A stretch of DNA of 5,903 nt from an uncultured Actinomycetospora sp. (GTDB taxonomy: Bacteria; Actinomycetota; Actinomycetes; Mycobacteriales; Pseudonocardiaceae): positions 1 to 5,903 of the forward strand of contig CADCTH010000582.1 in assembly GCA_902805495.1 (NCBI GenBank), written 5' to 3'. The translations under genes were made by a program, and so were the position numbers. The notes below the pieces were generated by a model. It was not told where the DNA came from. It did not search any database and saw only the letters and a list, made by a program, of their open reading frames with translations. Below, one piece after another: positions 1 to 5,451 of the stretch (position 1 is the stretch's first letter; each line of letters starts with the position of its first letter).

Positions 1-249
1 CGTCCGGGCGGCCGTGGTCCCGGGGGACCCGGTGGCCCCGGCGGTCCGGGCGGGCAGGGTCAGCGCGGTCAGGGCCCGCGTGGAGGCGGTCAGGGCGGGC
101 GTGATCAGCGCGGAGGCGGTCAGGGCGGCCGCGACCAGCGCGGTGGCGGTCAGGGCGGCCGCGACCAGCGCCCGACGCGCGACCGTCGTCCGGCGCCGAC
201 CAACGACGCCATGGCCGACGCCCTGCGCCGCGCGGGCTACAGCGGCTGA
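1..249 (+). CDS. C-terminal part of a protein with a Gly/Arg/Gln-rich (RGG-like) tail, partial at 5' end
   Basis: Frame 1 is open from the window edge to a TGA at 247-249, giving 82 visible residues. About 31 are Gly, 15 Arg and 9 Gln. Four PGG triplets (residues 7-18) are followed by three perfect tandem copies of the decapeptide GGGQGGRDQR (residues 28-57). A short, more ordinary segment then ends in ALRRAGYSG. All nucleotide differences between the three repeat units are synonymous, which supports this frame as the coded one. Low-complexity Arg/Gly tails of this kind are known from RNA-binding proteins such as actinobacterial DEAD-box helicases and from other nucleic-acid-binding proteins. 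No folded domain is visible here, so the identity of the protein is unknown and an RNA-binding role is only inference. The gene converges on the GGCT-like gene, with 49 bp between the stop codons. Confidence 0.72.
   Translation, partial: RPGGRGPGGPGGPGGPGGQGQRGQGPRGGGQGGRDQRGGGQGGRDQRGGGQGGRDQRPTRDRRPAPTNDAMADALRRAGYSG
82..171 (+). repeat. Three tandem 30-bp in-frame repeats
   Basis: Units at 82-111, 112-141 and 142-171 each encode GGGQGGRDQR. Units 1 and 2 differ at three bases and units 2 and 3 at one, and all the changes are silent. The protein repeat is kept while the DNA drifts, which points to selection on the tail sequence or to recent duplication with limited divergence. Because the length is a multiple of three, a gain or loss of a unit would stay in frame. 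Confidence 0.85.
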
Positions 250-269
250 GCCCGGTCGGCCCGGGTCAC

Positions 270-298
270 GGGGATGCTCCGGAAACCGGAGTGTCCCC
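270..298. terminator. Hairpin between convergent genes, probable bidirectional terminator
   Basis: Arms at 270-282 and 286-298 form a 13-bp stem around a 3-base AAA loop. Eleven pairs are Watson-Crick and two adjacent pairs are G-T (wobble in RNA read from the + strand). The hairpin begins 20 bases after the stop of the left gene. On the minus strand it directly abuts the TGA (299-301) of the GGCT-like gene. There is no T-run on either side, as is common for terminators in high-GC actinomycetes, so terminator function is inferred from the strength and position of the stem. Confidence 0.7.
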
Positions 299-775
299 TC
301 AGAGGTCCGAGCTCGGCCCCGGTCCCGGTCCCACGGAGCGGCAGGGGCGCTCGCGCAGCGCGCGGACGTAGTCGTCGGGCGCGCCGGCGGCCTCGGCCGC
401 GTCGGAGAGCACGCCGATGTAGCGCGCGGAGGGCAGGCCGCCCTCGTAGGCGTCGAGCACGTAGACCCACGCCAGCTGTGGGCCGTCCATGGTCTGGATG
501 CGCAGGCGCAGCTTCTTGTGCATCCCGAGCTCGCCGCCCTCCCAGCGGTCGAGCTGGTCGACGTCGAGGGGGCTGACGTCGTAGAGCACGACGAAGACCC
601 GCGAGTCGGGGTCCTCGACGACGGTGGACAGCGCGCCCTCGAGGCCGTAGTCCTCGCCGCCGAAGGTCAGTCGCCACCCCTCGAGCCACCCCGTCCCCGC
701 CATGGGGGAGTGGGGCGCCCGTTGCATCATCTGCTCGGGGTCCATGTTGGATCCGTACGCGGCGTAGAGCGGCAC
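299..775 (-). CDS. Gamma-glutamylcyclotransferase-like (GGCT/AIG2 fold) protein
   Basis: 158 residues, the usual size for a single GGCT-fold domain. The N-terminus MPLYAAYGSN carries the family's YGSN signature (residues 7-10), which forms the anion-binding loop at the active site. Glu79 in DRWEG is placed like the catalytic general acid/base Glu of characterised GGCTs. Members release 5-oxoproline from gamma-glutamyl compounds, but many bacterial homologues have no tested substrate, so the reaction here is inferred. The start is GTG at 773-775. The next in-frame Met (codon 11, 743-745) would delete YGSN and is rejected. No strong Shine-Dalgarno is visible upstream. The last 15 or so residues are Pro/Gly/Ser-rich and look disordered. 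The gene is divergent from lpdA, an arrangement I recall for Rv3304/Rv3303c in M. tuberculosis, where Rv3304 is of nearly the same length. Confidence 0.88.
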   Translation of the reverse strand: MPLYAAYGSNMDPEQMMQRAPHSPMAGTGWLEGWRLTFGGEDYGLEGALSTVVEDPDSRVFVVLYDVSPLDVDQLDRWEGGELGMHKKLRLRIQTMDGPQLAWVYVLDAYEGGLPSARYIGVLSDAAEAAGAPDDYVRALRERPCRSVGPGPGPSSDL

Positions 776-815
776 GGCGGACAGGGTAGCCAGGACGGGT
801 AGGGGTGGGACCGGA

Positions 816-835
816 CCCGGCCCCCGGGGACCGGG
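816..835. promoter_or_regulatory. 20-bp imperfect GC palindrome in the divergent GGCT-lpdA promoter region
   Basis: Bases 816-825 and 826-835 are reverse complements at 9 of 10 positions, with the mismatch at 821/830. The octamer GGGACCGG also occurs twice as a direct repeat, at 807-814 and 827-834. Only C and G make up the core, so chance is a real possibility in this composition. The position between two divergent genes is where a shared operator would be expected. No regulator is assigned. Confidence 0.3.
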
Positions 836-864
836 AACACGATCGGTGCGCGTGCGTCACGCGC
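834..864 (+). promoter_or_regulatory. Possible lpdA promoter: ECF-like -35/-10 pair and an overlapping dyad
   Basis: GGAAC at 834-838 is followed, after 16 bases, by CGTC at 855-858. This resembles the -35 and -10 elements recognised by extracytoplasmic-function sigma factors. The -10-like element lies within a perfect 7-bp dyad, GCGCGTG (848-854) and CACGCGC (858-864), with a 3-base spacer. Transcription from here would give a leader of about 40 nt to the lpdA start. No A/T-rich housekeeping -10 is visible in this gap. Short ECF-like motifs arise easily by chance, so this is tentative. Confidence 0.28.
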
Positions 865-891
865 GTCGTGGACCATGGAGGGTGACGAACC

Positions 892-897
892 AGGAGG
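892..897 (+). promoter_or_regulatory. Strong Shine-Dalgarno that fixes the lpdA start
   Basis: AGGAGG at 892-897 is a perfect anti-16S match, 8 bases before the ATG at 906. An in-frame GTG further upstream (846-848) would add 20 residues ahead of the FAD-binding strand and has no comparable site. The ATG is therefore chosen. Confidence 0.9.
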
Positions 898-905
898 GAA
901 CCACC

Positions 906-2303
906 ATGACCCGCATCGTCATCCTCGGCGGGGGACCGGCGGGGTACGAGGCGGCGCTGGTCGCCGCACAGCACGAGGCGGACGTGACCGTCGTCGAGCA
1001 GGACAGCCTCGGCGGCACGTGCGTGGCCTACGACTGCGTGCCGTCCAAGACCTTCATCGCGTCGGCCGGCGTGCGCGCCGGGTTCCGCCGCACCGCGGAG
1101 ATGGGCGTCGACGTCGACGACCCCCGCGTCGACCTGCCCCGGGTCAACGGCCGCGTGCGCGGGCTGGCGCTCGCGCAGTCCGCGGACGTGCGCGAGAAGC
1201 TGGAGACCGAGGGCGTCCGCATCGTCGCGGGCCGCGGGTGGTTCGAGGAGAGTGACCCCACCAGCGCCACCCACGACCTCCGCATCGCGTACCCCGACGG
1301 CTCCACCGAGACGATCACCGCCGACGTCGTCCTCATCGCCACCGGCGCGTCGCCGCGGGTGCTGCCCGACGCGCAGCCCGACGGCAGGCGGATCCTGACC
1401 TGGCGCCAGATCTACGACCTCGACGCGCTGCCCGAGCACCTGATCGTCGTGGGCTCCGGCGTCACGGGAGCCGAGTTCGTCTCCGCCTACGCCGAGCTCG
1501 GCGTGCCCGTGACGCTGATCTCCAGCCGCGACCGCGTCCTGCCCGGCGAGGACCCCGACGCCGCCGCGACGCTGGAGGAGGTCTTCACCGAGCGCGGGGT
1601 GACGATCGAGCCCCGGTCGCGCGCGGACAAGGTCGTGGCCACCGCCGACGGCGTGCGCGTCACGCTCTCCGACGGTCGCGAGGTCGAGGGCTCGCACGCG
1701 CTGATGACCGTCGGCTCGGTGCCCAACACCGCCGACCTCGGCGCCGAGAACATCGGGCTGACGCTGCGCGACACCGGCCACATCACCGTCGACCGGGTCT
1801 CGCGCACCGACGTCCCCGGCGTCTACGCCGCCGGCGACTGCACCGGGCTGCTCCCGCTGGCCTCGGTCGCGGCCATGCAGGGGCGCATCGCGATGTGGCA
1901 CGCCCTGGGCGAGGGGGTCGCCCCGCTGCGGCTCAAGACCGTCGCCTCGGCGGTGTTCACCCGTCCCGAGGTCGCCACCGTGGGCATCGGGCACGCGCAG
2001 GTCGAGTCCGGGGAGTTCTCCGCCCGCGAGGTGATCCTCCCGCTGGGGACCAATCCGCGGGCGAAGATGTCCGGGCTCCGCGAGGGCTTCGTGAAGATCT
2101 TCTGCCGGCCGGCCACCGGGGTGGTCATCGGCGGGGTCGTCGTGGCCCCCGTGGCCAGCGAGCTGATCCTGCCGCTCGCCATGGCCGTGCAGAACAACCT
2201 CACGGTGGACGACCTCGCCCACACGTTCTCGATCTACCCGTCGCTCTCGGGCTCGGTGACCGAGGCCGGCCGCCGCCTCATGCAGCACGACGACCTGGAC
2301 TGA
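906..2303 (+). CDS. lpdA: LpdA-type flavoprotein disulfide reductase homologue, probable NAD(P)H:quinone reductase
   Basis: 465 residues with the full class I flavoprotein disulfide reductase layout. The FAD dinucleotide-binding GGGPAG is at residues 8-13, the redox-active CxxxxC at Cys39/Cys44 (within GGTCVAYDCVPSK), the NAD(P)-binding GSGVTG at 183-188, and the second FAD motif GVYAAGDC at 305-312. A dimerisation domain follows. In dihydrolipoamide dehydrogenases the C-terminal motif is HPTLSE, giving the His-Glu acid/base pair. Here the segment is YPSLSG, with Tyr444 and Gly449 in those places, so a true lipoamide dehydrogenase is unlikely. The M. tuberculosis LpdA (Rv3303c) is known as an NAD(P)H:quinone reductase that also lacks this pair, and the shared PSKTFIAS and YPSLSGS segments place this protein in that subfamily. 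After the second nucleotide-binding strand the sequence reads LISSRDR, without the acidic residue typical of NADH-preferring enzymes, so NADPH use is plausible but inferred. It is a cytosolic dimer by family. No terminator follows the gene. Confidence 0.9.
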   Translation: MTRIVILGGGPAGYEAALVAAQHEADVTVVEQDSLGGTCVAYDCVPSKTFIASAGVRAGFRRTAEMGVDVDDPRVDLPRVNGRVRGLALAQSADVREKLETEGVRIVAGRGWFEESDPTSATHDLRIAYPDGSTETITADVVLIATGASPRVLPDAQPDGRRILTWRQIYDLDALPEHLIVVGSGVTGAEFVSAYAELGVPVTLISSRDRVLPGEDPDAAATLEEVFTERGVTIEPRSRADKVVATADGVRVTLSDGREVEGSHALMTVGSVPNTADLGAENIGLTLRDTGHITVDRVSRTDVPGVYAAGDCTGLLPLASVAAMQGRIAMWHALGEGVAPLRLKTVASAVFTRPEVATVGIGHAQVESGEFSAREVILPLGTNPRAKMSGLREGFVKIFCRPATGVVIGGVVVAPVASELILPLAMAVQNNLTVDDLAHTFSIYPSLSGSVTEAGRRLMQHDDLD

Positions 2304-2318
2304 CGCCCCGAACGGAGC

Positions 2319-3041
2319 TCAGCGCGCCGTCGCGGCCGCCGCCTCCAGGACGACGTCGGCGACCGCGCCGGGCTGCGAGACGGTCACGCCGTGGGACCCG
2401 TCGACCTCGACGAGGTGGGCCCCCGCGCGCTCGGACATGAAGCGCACGGCCTCGGCGGGGACGGCGAGGTCCTGCTTGGCCAGCAGGCTCCACGACGCGA
2501 TGGACCGCCACGCCGACGCGGTGGCCCGGTCTTCCAGGGCCTGCTGCGCGATCGGGCGCTGGATCACGGCCAGGCGTGCCGCCACATCGGGGGCGACGTC
2601 TCCGATGAAGATCTCGTTGAACCTGTCCTGCTCGACGTAGAGGTCCGTCGCGGTGCCGCCGTCCGGGAGGGGGAACGGGACGGCCTTCAGCGCCGTGCCG
2701 AGGCGGTTGCCCGGGAACTTGTCCGCGAGCTCGCCCGTGCTCTCGCCGACCTCGGGGAGGAAGCTCGCGACGTAGACGAGCGCGGTGACGTTCGGGTTGC
2801 CGTCCGCGGCGACCGTCATGACGGTGCCGCCGTACGAGTGCCCGACGACGACGATCGGGCCGTCGATGCTCTCGAGCACGCTGCGCACGTAGGCGGCGTC
2901 GCCCTGCAGGTCGCGCAGCGGGTTGGCGGCGGCGATCACGGTGTGGCCCGCGCGGGTGAGCGGCTCGATGACGTCGTTCCAGCTCGACGAGTCGGCGAAG
3001 GCGCCGTGGACGAGGACGACGGTCTGCCTGGTGTCGCTCAT
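2319..3041 (-). CDS. Alpha/beta-hydrolase fold protein (esterase/lyase-like, 240 aa)
   Basis: 240 residues, typical of the small single-domain alpha/beta hydrolases common in actinomycetes. VVLVHGAFADSS (residues 8-19) supplies the HG oxyanion-hole motif. The nucleophile elbow GHSYGG puts Ser69 in place. Asp191 (in AKQDLAVP) and His217 (in DGSHGVTV) complete the Ser-Asp-His triad. The core resembles the plant hydroxynitrile lyase/esterase and salicylate-esterase branch, but the substrate cannot be read from sequence. No signal peptide is visible, so the protein is probably cytoplasmic. The ATG at 3039-3041 is preceded by a purine-rich GGAGAAGGGA at 3047-3056, 5 bases away. The gene converges on lpdA with 15 bp between stop codons. 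It follows glpK on the same strand but is separated from it by a hairpin terminator and has its own operator-like palindrome, so it is probably a separate transcription unit. Confidence 0.9.
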   Translation of the reverse strand: MSDTRQTVVLVHGAFADSSSWNDVIEPLTRAGHTVIAAANPLRDLQGDAAYVRSVLESIDGPIVVVGHSYGGTVMTVAADGNPNVTALVYVASFLPEVGESTGELADKFPGNRLGTALKAVPFPLPDGGTATDLYVEQDRFNEIFIGDVAPDVAARLAVIQRPIAQQALEDRATASAWRSIASWSLLAKQDLAVPAEAVRFMSERAGAHLVEVDGSHGVTVSQPGAVADVVLEAAAATAR

Positions 3042-3077
3042 GGTGATCCCTTCTCCGCGGGCGACCTCGCCCGACTG

Positions 3078-3109
3078 AACCCTACATGCAATATATTGCA
3101 CGCAGGGTT
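3078..3109. promoter_or_regulatory. 32-bp imperfect palindrome, candidate operator of the hydrolase gene
   Basis: The centre TGCAATATATTGCA (3087-3100) is a perfect 14-bp palindrome. The symmetry continues outwards, so that 14 of 16 base pairs match across 3078-3093 and 3094-3109, with mismatches only at 3084/3103 and 3086/3101. The AT-rich core is unlike the surrounding DNA. It lies 37 bases upstream of the hydrolase ATG, on top of the likely -10 region. That is the classic place for a dimeric repressor of the MarR, PadR or TetR kind. No such regulator gene is in the window, so the binding protein is unknown. Confidence 0.75.
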
Positions 3110-3122
3110 GGTGAAGGGTCAA
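3090..3122 (-). promoter_or_regulatory. Candidate hydrolase promoter overlapping the palindrome
   Basis: On the minus strand TTGACC (3122-3117) resembles a -35 box. TATATT (3095-3090), a 5-of-6 match to the -10 consensus, follows 21 bases later inside the palindrome core. That spacing is longer than the usual 17, and an 18-base spacing would select the weaker CAATAT. The exact -10 is therefore uncertain, but a promoter masked by the palindrome is the simplest reading. Confidence 0.45.
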
Positions 3123-3136
3123 GGAAGTGCCGAGGA

Positions 3137-3164
3137 ACGCCGAGCCGGTGGCCCGGCTCGGCGT
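3137..3164 (-). terminator. Perfect 12-bp hairpin downstream of glpK, probable terminator
   Basis: ACGCCGAGCCGG (3137-3148) and its exact reverse complement (3153-3164) enclose a 4-base loop. On the minus strand the hairpin starts 14 bases after the glpK stop codon. Only a short, C-interrupted T stretch follows. It would end the glpFK transcript and insulate the hydrolase promoter that lies just beyond it. Confidence 0.8.
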
Positions 3165-3178
3165 CTCCGGTCCTGCTG

Positions 3179-4681
3179 TCAGGCCCAGTCGAACGTGCGC
3201 GTGACCGCCTTCTTCCACTGGGCGTAGGTCTCGTCGCGCAGGTTCGGGTCCATCTGCGGCGTCCAGACCTTGTCCTGGGCCCAGTTGTCGCGGATGTCCT
3301 GCTCGGAGTCCCAGAACCCGACGGCGAGGCCGGCGGCGTAGGCGGCGCCGAGGGCGGTGGTCTCGGCGACCACCGGGCGGATGACCTCCACGCCGAGCAG
3401 GTCGGCCTGGAACTGCATGAGGACCTCGTTGCCGACCATGCCGCCGTCGACCTTTAGCGTGGTCAGCGGCACGCCCGAGTCGGCGTTCATGGCGTCGATG
3501 ACCTCGCGCGTCTGGAACGCCGTCGCCTCGAGCACCGCACGCGCCAGGTGGCCCTTGTTGACGTAGCGGGTCAGGCCGACGATCGCGCCGCGGGCGTCGG
3601 AACGCCAGTGCGGGGCGAACAGGCCGGAGAACGCGGGGACGAAGTAGACGCCGCCGTTGTCGTCGACCGACTTGGCGAGCTCCTCGATCTCGGGGGCCGA
3701 CGAGATGATCCCGAGGTTGTCGCGCACCCACTGCACCAGCGAGCCGGTGACGGCGATCGAGCCCTCGAGGCAGTAGATCTGCGGGGCGTCGCCGATCTTG
3801 TAGCCGACCGTGGTGAGCAGGCCGTTCTTCGACTCGACCTTCTCGGTGCCGGTGTTGAGCAGCACGAAGTTGCCGGTGCCGTAGGTGTTCTTGGCCTCGC
3901 CGACCGCCAGGCAGGCCTGGCCGAACGTCGCGGCCTGCTGGTCGCCGAGGATGCCGGACACGGGGACGCCGCTGAAGGTGCCGCGGGCCCGGATGGTGCC
4001 GTACTGCTCCGACGACGACCGGATCTCCGGCAGGATCGCCATCGGGACGCCGATCTCCTCGCAGAGCTGGGGGTCCCACTCGAGGGTGTCGATGTTCATC
4101 AGCAGGGTGCGCGAGGCGTTGGTCGGGTCGGTGTAGTGCAGCCCGCCCTCGGCGCCGCCGGTCGCGTTCCACAGCACCCAGGTGTCCATCGTCCCGAAGG
4201 CCAGCTCGCCGCGCTCCGCCCGCTCGCGGGCGCCCTCGACGTTGTCGAGGATCCAGCGCGCCTTCGGCCCCGCGAAGTAGGTGGCCAGCGGCAGGCCCGT
4301 CCGCGAGCGGTAGCGCTCGGCCCCGCCGCCGAGGGCGCCGAGCTCGTCGCAGATCGCCTGGGTCCGGGTGTCCTGCCAGACGATGGCGTGGTGGATCGGC
4401 TCGCCGGTGGCCCGGTCCCAGACGACCGTGGTCTCGCGCTGGTTGGTGATGCCGACGGCCGCGATCTGGGACGCGTCGAGGTCGGCCCGGGCCAGGGCGC
4501 CGCCGCAGACCTGGCGGGTGTTGACCCAGATCTCGGCGGCGTCGTGCTCGACCCACCCGGCCCGCGGGAAGATCTGCTGGTGCTCGAGCTGGTCGACCGC
4601 GACGACCTGTCCCGAGTGGTCGAAGATCATGCACCGGGTGGAGGTCGTGCCCTGGTCGATGGCGGCGACGTACTGGGTCAT
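3179..4681 (-). CDS. glpK: Glycerol kinase
   Basis: 500 residues, the normal length for the FGGY-family glycerol kinase, which phosphorylates cytosolic glycerol with ATP to sn-glycerol 3-phosphate. The N-terminal phosphate-binding AIDQGTTSTR spans residues 7-16. By alignment to E. coli GlpK the glycerol-contacting residues are present: Arg82-Glu83 (NQRET), Trp102, Tyr135, the catalytic base Asp247 (GDQQ) and Phe272. The C-terminal FGGY signature region around VDGGMVGNE (411-419) is intact. Gly238 replaces the E. coli Arg236 that binds fructose 1,6-bisphosphate. Thr235 sits where Gram-positive kinases such as those of enterococci carry the HPr-phosphorylated His. Neither classical control is therefore visible. 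The ATG at 4679-4681 has AGGGAG (4691-4696) 9 bases upstream. The gene follows glpF by 47 bp in one operon. Confidence 0.97.
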   Translation of the reverse strand: MTQYVAAIDQGTTSTRCMIFDHSGQVVAVDQLEHQQIFPRAGWVEHDAAEIWVNTRQVCGGALARADLDASQIAAVGITNQRETTVVWDRATGEPIHHAIVWQDTRTQAICDELGALGGGAERYRSRTGLPLATYFAGPKARWILDNVEGARERAERGELAFGTMDTWVLWNATGGAEGGLHYTDPTNASRTLLMNIDTLEWDPQLCEEIGVPMAILPEIRSSSEQYGTIRARGTFSGVPVSGILGDQQAATFGQACLAVGEAKNTYGTGNFVLLNTGTEKVESKNGLLTTVGYKIGDAPQIYCLEGSIAVTGSLVQWVRDNLGIISSAPEIEELAKSVDDNGGVYFVPAFSGLFAPHWRSDARGAIVGLTRYVNKGHLARAVLEATAFQTREVIDAMNADSGVPLTTLKVDGGMVGNEVLMQFQADLLGVEVIRPVVAETTALGAAYAAGLAVGFWDSEQDIRDNWAQDKVWTPQMDPNLRDETYAQWKKAVTRTFDWA

Positions 4682-4690
4682 GCGCGGATG

Positions 4691-4696
4691 CTCCCT
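4691..4696 (-). promoter_or_regulatory. Shine-Dalgarno of glpK
   Basis: AGGGAG on the minus strand lies 9 bases before the glpK ATG, inside the 47-bp glpF-glpK gap. No hairpin or promoter is evident in that gap, which supports co-transcription. Confidence 0.7.
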
Positions 4697-4728
4697 GGTT
4701 CGGGTGGCGGGCGGGCGAGGTGTGGGCG

Positions 4729-5451
4729 TCAGCCCATCGCGACGGGCGCGATGGCGGCGACGGCGGCCTCGAGCGCGGCGCCGACCGCCGGGCCGACGAC
4801 CGGCACCCAGGAGTAGCCCCAGTCGGCACGGCCCTTGCCGCGGATCGGCAGGACGGCGTGGGCGATGCGCGGCCCGAGGTCACGGGCCGGGTTGATGGCG
4901 TAGCCCGTCGGACCACCCAGCGACTGGCCGATGCCCATGACGATCGCGGCGGCCGCGGCGTAGATGGCCGGGCTGTCGCCGTAGGGGGCGACGAGCAGGA
5001 ACAGGACCAGCGCGAACGTCCCGATCGCCTCGGTGACCAGGTTCCACACCGGCTTCTTGATGGGCGGGTTGGTCGAGAAGATGTTGAGGGTGCCGGCGTT
5101 GTCCTCGCTGGCGTCGAACTGCAGCTTGTAGACCAGCCAGGCCAGGACCGCCCCGACGAACGCGCCGAGGAACTGGCCGATGAAGTACCACGGCACGTCG
5201 GACCACGGCGTGCCACCGGCGATGGCGCTCGCCAGCGTCACCGCCGGGTTGATGGCCCCGCCCGAGGCGTCGGCGATGCTCGCGCCGGCGAACACGCCGA
5301 AACCCCAGCCGAAGGTGATCAGCACCCACGACGCCGTGTCCCCGTCGGCGTTGGTGCGGGTGAGGAGGACGTTCGCCACCACGCCGCAGCCGAAGAGGAG
5401 CAGCACCGCGGTGCCGAGGAACTCGGACAGAATGATGCTTCCCGCACTCAC
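4729..5451 (-). CDS. glpF: Glycerol facilitator (aquaglyceroporin, MIP family)
   Basis: 240 residues, with hydrophobic segments near 7-28, 41-60, 85-108, 135-155, 160-180 and 214-236 as expected for six membrane helices. The two channel NPA boxes are at 68-70 (GAINPAVT) and 187-189 (AINPARDLGPR). Asp191 after the second box is the usual mark of glycerol facilitators over strict water channels. Of the E. coli GlpF selectivity filter (Trp48, Phe200, Arg206), Arg190 is kept, Trp49 is very near the expected place with a one-residue gap, and Tyr184 takes the Phe position. The protein forms a tetrameric inner-membrane pore for passive glycerol entry, with GlpK trapping the product. The start is GTG at 5449-5451, with GGGAG at 5457-5461 on the minus strand 5 bases upstream. 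It is the first gene of the glpFK operon. Confidence 0.95.
   Translation of the reverse strand: MSAGSIILSEFLGTAVLLLFGCGVVANVLLTRTNADGDTASWVLITFGWGFGVFAGASIADASGGAINPAVTLASAIAGGTPWSDVPWYFIGQFLGAFVGAVLAWLVYKLQFDASEDNAGTLNIFSTNPPIKKPVWNLVTEAIGTFALVLFLLVAPYGDSPAIYAAAAAIVMGIGQSLGGPTGYAINPARDLGPRIAHAVLPIRGKGRADWGYSWVPVVGPAVGAALEAAVAAIAPVAMG

Noticed and set aside
82..171. Short tandem repeats as a CRISPR-like array
   Set aside because: The units are directly adjacent with no spacers, they keep a reading frame, and they differ only silently. They are coding repeats.
846..905. A 20-codon upstream extension of lpdA from an in-frame GTG
   Set aside because: It has no ribosome binding site, is not part of the conserved FAD-binding fold, and contains the perfect AGGAGG that serves the ATG at 906.
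237..2288. A 683-codon minus-strand open frame across lpdA and the GGCT-like gene
   Set aside because: The product is rich in Arg, Gly, His and Asp with no family motif, and it lies antisense to lpdA, which has complete motifs. It is a GC-driven shadow.
906..2303. Calling this gene dihydrolipoamide dehydrogenase
   Set aside because: The acid/base His-Glu pair needed for dihydrolipoamide oxidation is replaced by Tyr444 and Gly449, and no other subunit of a 2-oxoacid dehydrogenase complex is nearby.
3548..4816. A 422-codon plus-strand open frame antisense to glpK
   Set aside because: Composition is Gly/Asp/Val/Arg-rich without domains, and the opposite strand encodes a full glycerol kinase.
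2319..5216. A 965-codon open frame on the minus strand running through glpF, glpK and the hydrolase
   Set aside because: Only its last 240 codons are the true hydrolase frame. The rest is an Arg/Pro/Ala-rich shadow of the well-supported glpF and glpK genes in another frame, a common effect of high GC.
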